64,000 nt of DNA from Epilithonimonas zeae (GTDB taxonomy: Bacteria > Bacteroidota > Bacteroidia > Flavobacteriales > Weeksellaceae), in NCBI RefSeq assembly GCF_900141765.1, contig NZ_FSRK01000003.1:186001-250000 (forward strand), written 5' to 3'. The translations under genes and the position numbers were made by a program. Each line of letters begins with the position of its first letter. Position 1 is the first letter of the stretch. The notes under the pieces were generated by a model, which was not told where the DNA came from, did not search any database, and saw only the letters and a program-made list of their open reading frames with translations. Below, piece after piece: positions 8,684-16,658 of this stretch.

Positions 8684-9856
8684 ATGATAGAAGAACAATC
8701 AAAACTGAGTAAAGTTCAGGTTCTCGGGATGGCTGTCGTAGCAGGGATTTGTGTTTCAAATATCTATTACGCACAGCCAATCCTGCATCAGATTGCACAA
8801 ACTTTCAATGTTTCAGAAAGTAAAATGGGAATTATGGTTGGTTTGGGACAAGTCGGTTATGGTGCGGGATTATTGACTTTAGTTCCATTGGGTGATAAAG
8901 TCAATCGTAAAAATCTGATATTGATTCTATTGGGGATTTTATTTTGTATTCTGATGGCTATCGGATTGGTTTCCAATTATTACTTCATTTTCTTATTTAG
9001 CTTACTACTGGGTTTAACTGCTGTTGCGGCACAGGTTATTTTGCCAATGGCAGCGGAATTGTCAGGTAACGAAAAAGGTAAAAATGTTGGAATTATTTTC
9101 ACAGGAATCCTTGTCGGAATCTTAATGGCAAGAGTTTTCAGTGGTTATATTTCCGAATGGAGCAATTGGAAAATGGTGTATTACATTTCGGCAGGATTTA
9201 CAATATTTTCGTTGGCATTTGTTTATTTCAAATTACCGAGTGTCAAACCGACTTTCAAAGAATCTTATTTTAAATTAATTTCATCCTCATTTTATCAATT
9301 AAAACGATTCCCTCAACTGAGAATATTAGCATTAATGGGCGGAATTGCTTTCTCCATATTTTGCTCATTTTGGACAACTTTGACATTTCTTTTAGTTGAA
9401 AAACCTTACAATTATAGTTCAGACACAATCGGACTTTTCGGAATGCTGGGAATTGCAGGAGCTCTAGTCGCACCAATGATTGGAAAAGCTTCTGACAAAG
9501 GCGGTTCTGGAAAAACACAGTTGATTGCAAGTGTTATTCTCTTAGCAGGTTCAGTTATTATTTTTCTGTTTCCAAGTTATTTAATATCCATTATTTTAGC
9601 CGTGATTTTCATTGATGTTGGCGTACAATCTATTCAAGTGACAAATGTTGCATTAATTTACAGGTTAGACCAAAAAGCCAACAGCCGAATCAATACGATT
9701 TATATGACTTCTTATTTTGCCGGTGGCGCAATTGGAACTTTTATAGGACTAAAATGTTGGGAAACTGGTGGTTGGCATTATGTTGGGATTCAACTCGTTG
9801 TATTTAGTTTAATTGTATTTTTGATGAATATATTTAAAGCTGTAAAATCAAATTAA
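8684..9856 (+). CDS. MFS transporter, probably drug or small-molecule exporter
   Basis: 390 residues with 12 predicted helices. The loop after helix 2 carries LGDKVNRKNLI, the MFS motif A (GxxxDRxGRR type), and helix 1 has NIYYAQPILHQIAQTF, typical of the AraJ/YnfM-like inner-membrane efflux group. The gene is joined to the third reductase by 3 bp and to the dienelactone hydrolase by 12 bp. Context suggests export of a product or of the toxic compound handled by this operon (inference). Confidence 0.85.
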   Translation: MIEEQSKLSKVQVLGMAVVAGICVSNIYYAQPILHQIAQTFNVSESKMGIMVGLGQVGYGAGLLTLVPLGDKVNRKNLILILLGILFCILMAIGLVSNYYFIFLFSLLLGLTAVAAQVILPMAAELSGNEKGKNVGIIFTGILVGILMARVFSGYISEWSNWKMVYYISAGFTIFSLAFVYFKLPSVKPTFKESYFKLISSSFYQLKRFPQLRILALMGGIAFSIFCSFWTTLTFLLVEKPYNYSSDTIGLFGMLGIAGALVAPMIGKASDKGGSGKTQLIASVILLAGSVIIFLFPSYLISIILAVIFIDVGVQSIQVTNVALIYRLDQKANSRINTIYMTSYFAGGAIGTFIGLKCWETGGWHYVGIQLVVFSLIVFLMNIFKAVKSN

Positions 9857-9868
9857 TAAAAAGAAAAT

Positions 9869-10612
9869 ATGAAACTTTCAATCACACTATTAACACTATT
9901 TTTAGGATTAAATCTTACAATATCTCAAAACTTGAAAACTGTTACTTACAAAGACGGAACTCAAAAACTGAATGGATTAGTTACCTCAAATTCAGGAAAA
10001 AAACTTCCCGGCGTTCTGATTCTGCCAGCTTGGAAAGGCATTGATAACGAAGCAAAAGACGCTGCTCTTCAATTGGAAAAGCAAGGTTTTATTGCTTTTG
10101 TGGCTGATATTTATGGCGAAGGAAATATTCCTGCCGATAATGCAGCTGCCGCAAAAATCGCAGGAACTTACAAACAAGATTACAAAGCTTATCAACAGAG
10201 GATTTCTGTCGCTTTGGAAGAACTGAAAAAGCAAGGCGCAAATCCTGATAAAATAGCTGTCATCGGCTATTGTTTCGGTGGAACGGGCGCTTTGGAAACG
10301 GCGAGAGCTGGATTTCCAGTTGCTGGCGTTGTCTCTATTCACGGTGGTTTGGCGAAAGGAAATGACAGACTGAATGTCCCAATCAAAACAAAAGTTCTCG
10401 TAGAAAATCCTGCAGATGACGAAAGTGTAAAACCGGAAGATATGATGAATCTGATTGCAGAATTAAAAACAGGAAAAACAGATTTTCAAATCATCACTTA
10501 CGCCAATTCCAAACATACGTTTACAAGTCCAGAATCTCCTGATTATAATGAAACAATGGCAAAACGTGCGTGGAATCACACGTTGACTTTCCTTAAAGAA
10601 ATTTTGAAATAG
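9869..10612 (+). CDS. Exported dienelactone hydrolase family protein
   Basis: 247 residues with a signal peptide (residues 1-20, ending TISQ). It has the family's cysteine nucleophile elbow GYCFGG (Cys135) and His216 (SKHTF), with an acidic residue near 183-185. Dienelactone hydrolases open lactones of aromatic catabolism, but most relatives have unknown esterase or lactonase roles. It is the last gene of the AKR run and is followed by a clear terminator at 10641-10670. Confidence 0.82.
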   Translation: MKLSITLLTLFLGLNLTISQNLKTVTYKDGTQKLNGLVTSNSGKKLPGVLILPAWKGIDNEAKDAALQLEKQGFIAFVADIYGEGNIPADNAAAAKIAGTYKQDYKAYQQRISVALEELKKQGANPDKIAVIGYCFGGTGALETARAGFPVAGVVSIHGGLAKGNDRLNVPIKTKVLVENPADDESVKPEDMMNLIAELKTGKTDFQIITYANSKHTFTSPESPDYNETMAKRAWNHTLTFLKEILK

Positions 10613-10640
10613 AAGTTAGACTTTAGTTATTAGAAGTTAG

Positions 10641-10670
10641 AAAGACAGCCATTACAGCTGTCTTTTTTTT
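10641..10670. terminator. Rho-independent terminator between convergent genes
   Basis: A perfect 9-bp stem AAAGACAGC (10641-10649) / GCTGTCTTT (10657-10665) with a 7-base loop, followed by a T run. It ends the AKR operon. On the other strand it overlaps the stop of cinA and may also serve that gene. Confidence 0.85.
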
Positions 10671-11919
10671 ATTTTTTGATGAGCAATGAAACGATATCCT
10701 GCACCACTTTCTGAGAGACAAAATTCATAAAATCAATCCTTTCCAAATGTGGAAGAAACAATTTTGAAGTTGTTTCATCGTTTCCAATTCTAATCGTATA
10801 ATAAACCGTTCCTACATCTTTCCCGTCCTCGCCTTTTCCGGGACCAGCAACGCCTGTGGTAGAAATAGCAATATCAGTTTTGAATAATTCCTGACAGCCT
10901 TTCGCCATTTCCGAAGCTACTTGTTCACTAACAACAGTGAATTCTTCAATCGTTTTAGGATTAACTTTCAGAATATCAACTTTCTTCTCGGTTGCGTAAC
11001 TCACAATTCCGCCGATGAAATATTTCGAACTTCCCGTTATTGAGGTAATTAATCGTGATAATTCTCCGCCCGTACAACTTTCCGAAACCGAAATGGTCAA
11101 CTTTCTGTCATTCAACAATTCGCCAAGGATTTTTTCGATTTTATCTTCGTGGGTTGCGATGATATTGTCTCCGATGATTGGGATTAATTTCTGAATTTCA
11201 GTTTCCAATTCTTGATTTAATTTCTCCTGAGAATCTCCAGAAGCTGTTAATCTTAATTTCACTCTCGTACCAATTGGTAAATAAGACAACGCAATATGTT
11301 CCGGTAATGCTAATTCCCAACTTTCAATGTTTTCTGACAAAATACTTTCTGGAACATCCACAACGGACACGATTCTCGTAACAATATGGTCTAATGACAA
11401 TTTCGCTTTCAAGAATGGAATGATTTGGTCTTTCACCAAAGGTTTGACCTCGTAAGGAACGCCGGGCAAACTGAAACAAAACGTTCCATTTCTCTCCAAA
11501 ACCATACAAGGCGCCGTCCCGAAATAATTCAGAAAAACCTCAGCTTCTGACAAGACAATCGCCTGTTCCTTATTGTGTTCCAAAATCCAAAGTCGGTTTC
11601 GCTTTTCGAGATAAGCGCGCAAATGTTCGTAAACTTTATCGGAAAAAATCAATTCGTCTTCGAAGAACTCAGCGTAAGCTTTTTTGGTAATATCATCTTT
11701 CGTAGGACCCAATCCGCCAGTTGTGAAAACCACATCAGCCATTTCAAAAGCTTTCGTTAGTGTAGAGACAATCGTACTTTCATCATCAGGAATTGTGAAA
11801 ATGGAAGTCACTTTCACACCGATTTCCTTAAGTTGTGTGGCAATGAAATTGGAATTGGTGTCAACGGTGTTTCCTGAAAGAATCTCGTCGCCAATGGTAA
11901 TCAGAACTGCTGTTTTCAT
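10669..11919 (-). CDS. cinA: CinA family protein: NMN deamidase / molybdopterin-binding-like
   Basis: 416 residues, the full two-domain length of CinA. The N-terminal MoaB/MogA-like domain begins TIGDEILSGNTVDTNSNFIA and has the TTGGLGPTKDDITKKA motif. The C-terminal CinA domain (from about residue 255) carries SESCTGGELSRLITSITGSSKYFIGGIVSY and TGVAGPGKGEDGKDVGTVY. The C-terminal domain deamidates nicotinamide mononucleotide in pyridine-nucleotide salvage, and the N-terminal domain of some members has ADP-ribose pyrophosphatase activity. The gene is monocistronic and converges on the AKR operon. Confidence 0.92.
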   Translation of the reverse strand: MKTAVLITIGDEILSGNTVDTNSNFIATQLKEIGVKVTSIFTIPDDESTIVSTLTKAFEMADVVFTTGGLGPTKDDITKKAYAEFFEDELIFSDKVYEHLRAYLEKRNRLWILEHNKEQAIVLSEAEVFLNYFGTAPCMVLERNGTFCFSLPGVPYEVKPLVKDQIIPFLKAKLSLDHIVTRIVSVVDVPESILSENIESWELALPEHIALSYLPIGTRVKLRLTASGDSQEKLNQELETEIQKLIPIIGDNIIATHEDKIEKILGELLNDRKLTISVSESCTGGELSRLITSITGSSKYFIGGIVSYATEKKVDILKVNPKTIEEFTVVSEQVASEMAKGCQELFKTDIAISTTGVAGPGKGEDGKDVGTVYYTIRIGNDETTSKLFLPHLERIDFMNFVSQKVVQDIVSLLIKK

Positions 11920-12069
11920 AAGAACAAATTTCGGGAATAACTGACATATTTGATTAACAATATCTCATTTTTATTAAACTTTAAAATGATATTTTTTTTG
12001 TCTATTCAAATCTTATGATATAATTCATTTCGGCTTGAATATCGGCTTAAAACTTGTAATTTTATAGTA

Positions 12070-13266
12070 ATGGAAAAGACAATTTTAGAACCTCGATTTA
12101 AAGATTCCCCACATTTTAAAGATTTCTGGACAACTGGCAACGGAAAACAGCTCATCGATTTTTCCGGCGCTGAAGTTAGCTTCAAAGATTTTGACAAATT
12201 CTCCCGTTACTTTTATCACGTTGATGAACTAGGCGACGACATTGTAAAAGAAGTTTATTTTACCAAGAAATTTCAGGAAGCTTCCCGAGAAATCGAACAA
12301 TACATCCGAAAAGGCGTTTCAGAAACCGACGATGTTCCGGCGAGTGTTCAAAGTCTTTTCCAACAAACACAAGCTGTCCCTAATTGGCTGGATTACAATC
12401 TGCTGAAAAGCGGCGCAGAACTTTGTATGCGGAGCAATGTGGACTCTCTAATTTCTTTGCGGGATTATTGTCTCATCGGCGGTTACGATTATGCTTACCT
12501 CAACAAACCGCTGATTGTTACAGAAGCTTTGAAGAAAGGCGCAGTGAAACGACTTTCAGAAACCTTAGATTTTTGGGTAAATGTGACAAGATACAATGCT
12601 CTGGAAATTCACGCAAAAGGTTATGAGTTTGCCATAAAAACACGGCTGATACATTCCTACGCCAGACTTTCCATCAAGAAACATTACAAAAACTGGGACA
12701 CAGAAAATTGGGGAGAACCGATTAATTCGTGGGATATGATGGCGACTTACATTGGTTTCAGTTTGGTTTTTCTTCACAGTCTCAAAAAATTGGGGAATAC
12801 TTTTTCTGATGAGGAAGAAAGAGGCCTTTTTCATCTTTGGAAATACGTGGGCTATCTTTTGGGAATTCCGGAAGACCTTCTGCCAGACGACAAAAAACAG
12901 GCAACCGAATATTTTTATCTCTGGACAGCCATCCAGCCACCTTCTGATAAAGATTCGATTTTATTGGCGCATTCTCTGTTGAACGAATCTCTGGAAAATC
13001 CAATTCTAAAATATGGTTTTCAGAAAAAAATGTTGCGGTTTCTTCACATCAGTTGCACGTGGTTTCTACTCGATGATGCGGTTTGCAAAAGGTTGGAAAT
13101 CCCAAAAGTTTTCGGAAAAAGCGTCTTTCCAAATACCAAAAGATTCATCAACAAAATCTACAATAATGTCGTGAGCCGCAAAAACCGAATCGCAAAAGGA
13201 AATAAAGACCAAATGCAGGTTTTAAAAGATTATTTAAGAGTCACACAACAGTCGAATTTTCATTAA
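12070..13266 (+). CDS. MpaB-like oxygenase family protein (DUF2236)
   Basis: 398 residues, mostly helical, no signal peptide. It matches the DUF2236/MpaB family, whose members include heme-dependent oxygenases such as the latex-clearing protein and mycophenolate pathway MpaB. The diagnostic RLIHSYAR motif (Arg192, His195, Arg199) contains the proposed heme ligand, and the later SWDMMATYIGFS and LWKYVGYLLGIP segments are also family-typical. The substrate is unknown. It stands alone, 68 bp before the symporter, which has its own promoter. Confidence 0.8.
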   Translation: MEKTILEPRFKDSPHFKDFWTTGNGKQLIDFSGAEVSFKDFDKFSRYFYHVDELGDDIVKEVYFTKKFQEASREIEQYIRKGVSETDDVPASVQSLFQQTQAVPNWLDYNLLKSGAELCMRSNVDSLISLRDYCLIGGYDYAYLNKPLIVTEALKKGAVKRLSETLDFWVNVTRYNALEIHAKGYEFAIKTRLIHSYARLSIKKHYKNWDTENWGEPINSWDMMATYIGFSLVFLHSLKKLGNTFSDEEERGLFHLWKYVGYLLGIPEDLLPDDKKQATEYFYLWTAIQPPSDKDSILLAHSLLNESLENPILKYGFQKKMLRFLHISCTWFLLDDAVCKRLEIPKVFGKSVFPNTKRFINKIYNNVVSRKNRIAKGNKDQMQVLKDYLRVTQQSNFH

Positions 13267-13287
13267 TTCTCCAGTCAGAAAACTCAA

Positions 13288-13320
13288 TTGGATTTCCAAA
13301 CAATTTTATAATTATCTTTG
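13288..13320 (+). promoter_or_regulatory. Bacteroidota-type promoter of the DAACS symporter
   Basis: TTG at 13288-13290 and TATCTTTG at 13313-13320 (exact TAnnTTTG) are separated by 22 bp, and the ATG follows 14 bp after the -7 box. Confidence 0.6.
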
Positions 13321-13334
13321 ATTAAAATTGGGGA

Positions 13335-14549
13335 ATGAAATCATCTTTCTGGAACAACTACAGCAACATTATTCTGCTTCTCATCGGGATTTTCATTGGA
13401 AGTCTCGTCGGGATTTTCGCACCTGATTTTGTAACTTATCTGAAACCAATTGGCGACATTTTTTTGAATTTGTTATTCGTAACGGTTATTCCATTAGTAT
13501 TTTTTGCGATTGTTTCTGCTATATCAGGAATTGAACAGCAAAATCAATTGGGCAAAATTATCGGAACAATGGCTTTGACTTTCTTGAGTTTCATTTTGAT
13601 TTCAGCGACGTTTTGCATCATAATGGTTTATTTTTTCCCAACCGAAACACCGAAAAACATCAGCGAAACCATATCAGAAAATATTCAAAATAATTCTAGT
13701 ATCAATGATCAAATAGTAGGATTTTTCACTGTCAGCGAGTTCTACCATTTGTTCTCGAGACAAAATATGCTCGCATTGTTAGTCTTCTCATTTTTAGTTG
13801 GCATTTCTATTAGAAAATCAGGAGAAAAAGGGAAGCCTTTTCAAAATTTCATCCTTTCTGGAAACGAAGTGATGAAACAGCTTTTGTTATTAATAATGAA
13901 AGTTGCTCCAATTGGATTAGGCACTTACTTCGCTTACCAAGTCGGGACTATTGGACCTCAGCTTTTCGGATTTTACGCTAAACCTTTAGGATTATATTAC
14001 ATCGCTGGAACTATTTATTTCATCGTATTTTTCAGTCTTTACGCCTTCGTTTGGAAAGGTGGAAAAGGCGTGAAAGCTTTTTGGAAAGAAAGTCTTTTGC
14101 CGACCGCAACTGCCATCAGTACGTGTAGCAGTTTGGCAACAATGCCAGTAGCCATCGAGTCTGCAAAAAAAATGGGCATTCCTGCATCTATTGCCAACGT
14201 TGTAATTCCTATTGGAACTACGATCCACAAAAACGGTTCCTCCATTTCATCAATTATCAAAATTTATGTGGCATTTCAGTTACTCGGCTGGAATTTCTTC
14301 GAACCAATGAATCTTATAATGGCTTTGGGAATCACAGTTTTCGTAAGTGCGGTCGCTGGCGGAATCCCAAATGGCGGTTATATCGGAGAAATGTTGATGA
14401 TTTCGGTTTACAAAATTCCGCCTGATGTTGTTCCTGCAGTCATCATTATTGGGACTTTGGTTGACCCGCTGGCAACGGTTTTGAACTCCGTCGGGAATAT
14501 TTTGGCATCAATGATTGTTTCGAAGTTTGTGAAAACCGAAGTTGTTTAA
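13335..14549 (+). CDS. Dicarboxylate/amino acid:cation symporter (DAACS family)
   Basis: 404 residues, the usual length for GltP/DctA-like carriers. Helix 1 is preceded by a short basic start. The family's hairpin regions are present: the serine-rich AISTCSSLATMPVAIESAKKMG (HP1), the PIGTTIHKNGSSI motif (TM7), and GGIPNGGYIGEML with DPLATVLNSVGN (HP2/TM8), where the aspartate binds the substrate amino group or a cation. It imports glutamate, aspartate or C4-dicarboxylates with Na+ or H+. A TAnnTTTG promoter precedes it. Confidence 0.9.
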   Translation: MKSSFWNNYSNIILLLIGIFIGSLVGIFAPDFVTYLKPIGDIFLNLLFVTVIPLVFFAIVSAISGIEQQNQLGKIIGTMALTFLSFILISATFCIIMVYFFPTETPKNISETISENIQNNSSINDQIVGFFTVSEFYHLFSRQNMLALLVFSFLVGISIRKSGEKGKPFQNFILSGNEVMKQLLLLIMKVAPIGLGTYFAYQVGTIGPQLFGFYAKPLGLYYIAGTIYFIVFFSLYAFVWKGGKGVKAFWKESLLPTATAISTCSSLATMPVAIESAKKMGIPASIANVVIPIGTTIHKNGSSISSIIKIYVAFQLLGWNFFEPMNLIMALGITVFVSAVAGGIPNGGYIGEMLMISVYKIPPDVVPAVIIIGTLVDPLATVLNSVGNILASMIVSKFVKTEVV

Positions 14550-14556
14550 TTTTTTT

Positions 14557-14667
14557 AGGAGCTTAATCCCGCTGTCCACTGTATCTTTTTTGTTTTTACA
14601 AAGTTTGTCAATCCGATTGAAATTAAAATCAGAAAACAAAAAAGGATGCCGTTGCCATCGCGGCTAG
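14557..14667. repeat. Intergenic structured repeat (ATCTTTTTT / AAAAAAGGAT type)
   Basis: This GC-richer stretch lies between convergent genes. Arms 14583-14597 (ATCTTTTTTGTTTTT) and 14632-14647 (GAAAACAAAAAAGGAT) can pair, flanked by AGGAGCTTAATCCCGC and GCCGTTGCCATCGCGGCTAG. The layout resembles a conserved intergenic element I recall from many flavobacterial genomes. The downstream 14668-14765 shows only short GC-rich hairpins (CTTCGCACCG, CACTTCGCGGCTCGCC). Confidence 0.5.
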
Positions 14668-14765
14668 TTGGCAATTCGCTGGGATACTTCAAATGTAGGT
14701 GCTTCGCACCGTGGAATTAGATTTTATACCAACATTTCGCCACTTCGCGGCTCGCCAATGCAGCT

Positions 14766-15155
14766 TTACTCACTTCTCTTGAAAGGTTCCAGATTTTCCA
14801 GCTCTTCCGGTGTGAACAATCTATAATGAACTTTGAAGGTTTTTCCCAAAGGCGTTTCCAGAGAAAATCCACCAGGTCCCCAACCATCTAAAACATCCAA
14901 AGTAAAATGAGAATACTTCCAATATTCGAATAGGTCGCGGTCTATCCAGAATTCGTGATCATTGATGGTTCCAATCATTGCGTCATTCATTCTTGGGAAA
15001 TAACCTCCTTTTTCGAAACATTGTGGTTGTGTGCCTTCGCAACAACCGCCAGCTTGGTAGAACATCAGTTCGCCGTGTTTTTTTTCCAGTTCCCAAATGA
15101 CTTCCAAAGCTTTTTCGGTTACGGAAAGTCTTGCGATTTTATCTTTGGCTTCCAT
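14766..15155 (-). CDS. DUF779 protein of the aldehyde dehydrogenase locus
   Basis: 129 residues, cytoplasmic. The sequence matches DUF779 (FYQAGGCCEGTQPQCF with paired cysteines, then FWIDRDLFEYWKYSHFTLDVLDGWGPGGFSLE). Genes of this family sit next to acetaldehyde or alcohol dehydrogenases in many bacteria and are presumed to assist aldehyde metabolism. The biochemical role is unknown, and the Cys-Cys cluster hints at metal binding. It is the last gene of the minus-strand group with AdhP and aldehyde dehydrogenase, separated from AdhP by 246 bp that contain a terminator and a palindrome. Confidence 0.82.
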   Translation of the reverse strand: MEAKDKIARLSVTEKALEVIWELEKKHGELMFYQAGGCCEGTQPQCFEKGGYFPRMNDAMIGTINDHEFWIDRDLFEYWKYSHFTLDVLDGWGPGGFSLETPLGKTFKVHYRLFTPEELENLEPFKRSE

Positions 15156-15185
15156 ATACTATAATTTTTTAATTGATGATTTAAA

Positions 15186-15323
15186 CACAAAGGCACAAAG
15201 ATTAATTTATTTAAACTTGTTTCAAGGAACTTAAAAAAATCAAAGATTTTTTAATATTGACGAAATTAAAAATTTTGTGCCTTAAAAACTCAATCATTAC
15301 AATGAAAGCTTTGTGCCTTTGTG
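15186..15323. repeat. Palindromic element with CACAAAGGCACAAAG ends
   Basis: Perfect 15-bp inverted arms: CACAAAGGCACAAAG at 15186-15200 and CTTTGTGCCTTTGTG at 15309-15323, with an AT-rich centre. There is no open frame inside. It is related to the larger element at 58633-58771. It resembles a MITE or REP-like palindrome; no target-site duplication was recognised. Confidence 0.6.
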
Positions 15324-15354
15324 GTAATTGCCATTTATAATGAAGTTAATAAAA

Positions 15355-15382
15355 CCCGACAAACAAAATCTGCCGGGCTCAA
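15355..15382 (-). terminator. Terminator after adhP
   Basis: On the minus strand, stem CCCGGCA / TGTCGGG (plus positions 15371-15377 and 15355-15361, one G-T pair) with a 9-base loop, followed by TTTTATT. It lies 20-50 bp after the AdhP stop. Confidence 0.6.
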
Positions 15383-15401
15383 AAACACAAATAACAATAA
15401 A

Positions 15402-16436
15402 TTAATTTTGTCCGGCGATGTCCAGAACGATACGTCCGTCGATTTGTCCTTTCTTCATTTTGTCAAATACATCGTTGATATCTTCCAGTTTCGCAGAAGT
15501 CACTGTGGCTTTTACCAAACCTTCGTTCGCAAAATCAAGCGCTTCTTGTAAATCTTTTCTAGTTCCAACAATAGAGCCTCTCACGGTAATTCTCTTAAGG
15601 ACCGTTTCGAAAATAGGTAATGGAAAAGAACCTGGCGGAAGTCCGTTCAATGCAATGGTACCTTTTCTTCTAAGAACATCTATCCCCTGCTTGAAAGCAA
15701 TTGGAGAAACAGCGGTAATCAATGCACCGTGCATTCCTCCAACTTCTTTGTGAAGATATTCTCCCGGGTCGGTTTCTTTTGCATTCACAACCAAATCTGC
15801 ACCTAATTTTTTAGCCAATTTCAATTTATCATCTGAGACATCTATCGCTGCAACGTGCATCCCCATTGCTTTTGCATACTGAACGGCAACGTGACCCAAT
15901 CCACCGATTCCGGAAATAGCCACCCATTCGCCTGGTCTTGTTTCGGTTTCTTTAAGTCCTTTGTAAACCGTTACACCAGCGCAAAGAATCGGAGCGATTT
16001 CTAGGAAGTTGACATTTGATTTCAGATGTCCTACATATCTGGAATCCGCGATCACATATTCTGCAAATCCACCATCTACGCTGTAACCTCCGTTTTTCTG
16101 AGCTTCACACAATGTTTCCCATCCCGTTATACAATAATCGCAGCATCCACAAGCCGAATACAACCAAGGAACTCCAACTGCATCGCCTTCCTTCACCATC
16201 GCTTCCGGTCCGCAAGCCACAACTATTCCGACACCTTCGTGTCCCGGAATCAGAGGCATTTTGGGTTTCGCCGGCCAGTCGCCGTCCACAGCGTGCAAGT
16301 CAGTGTGGCAAACGCCACAGGCAATTACTTTTACTAATACTTCATAACGTCCGGGAGTTTTTACCGGAACTTCCATAATTTTCAATGGCTCGCCATAACC
16401 TTGTACAACTGCCGCTTTCATTGTTTTTGGAATCAT
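15402..16436 (-). CDS. adhP: Zinc-dependent alcohol dehydrogenase (AdhP type)
   Basis: 344 residues. Catalytic-zinc residues are seen in [15 protein letters not shown] and PGHEGVG, and the structural-zinc lobe in [17 protein letters not shown]. The Rossmann GxGGLG motif ([19 protein letters not shown]) lies near residues 174-192. AdhP enzymes interconvert ethanol or other primary alcohols and aldehydes with NAD+. It is in line with the aldehyde dehydrogenase upstream (222-bp gap filled by a GC-rich repeat), suggesting alcohol to aldehyde to acid oxidation. Confidence 0.92.
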   Translation of the reverse strand: MIPKTMKAAVVQGYGEPLKIMEVPVKTPGRYEVLVKVIACGVCHTDLHAVDGDWPAKPKMPLIPGHEGVGIVVACGPEAMVKEGDAVGVPWLYSACGCCDYCITGWETLCEAQKNGGYSVDGGFAEYVIADSRYVGHLKSNVNFLEIAPILCAGVTVYKGLKETETRPGEWVAISGIGGLGHVAVQYAKAMGMHVAAIDVSDDKLKLAKKLGADLVVNAKETDPGEYLHKEVGGMHGALITAVSPIAFKQGIDVLRRKGTIALNGLPPGSFPLPIFETVLKRITVRGSIVGTRKDLQEALDFANEGLVKATVTSAKLEDINDVFDKMKKGQIDGRIVLDIAGQN

Positions 16437-16504
16437 AATTTACTTTTTATATGGTTAATATTATTGTTTTTATTGTTATTTGATGTTCCAATGTCTGTCT
16501 AATG

Positions 16505-16637
16505 CGTCATCTGCGTGAGGGATTGTAAGGGTTGCGAGGAACGAGCAAGTGCGAAATGAAATGTAGCACCGGAACGAAGTGCAGCCCTGAAAAGCCCGAC
16601 CGTAGCCTCGGACTTAGCCAAGGCGAAGGGCACGCCA
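16505..16637. repeat. GC-rich intergenic repeat between aldehyde dehydrogenase and adhP
   Basis: The region between the two genes is far richer in G+C than its surroundings and has no open frame. It carries blocks such as GTGAGGGATTGTAAGGG, CCTGAAAAGCCCGACC and GGCGAAGGGCACGCC, which I recall as conserved blocks of a dispersed intergenic element in Bacteroidota. It separates the two dehydrogenase genes, so they may not share a full transcript. Confidence 0.45.
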
Positions 16638-16658
16638 TTAAAAACACAATACTTTATC

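Noticed and set aside
4256-10612. Secondary-metabolite gene cluster
   Set aside because: No polyketide synthase, NRPS, terpene cyclase or RiPP enzyme is present; reductases, hydrolases and a pump fit detoxification or catabolism better.
15186-15323. Insertion sequence
   Set aside because: The inverted arms have no transposase frame between them.
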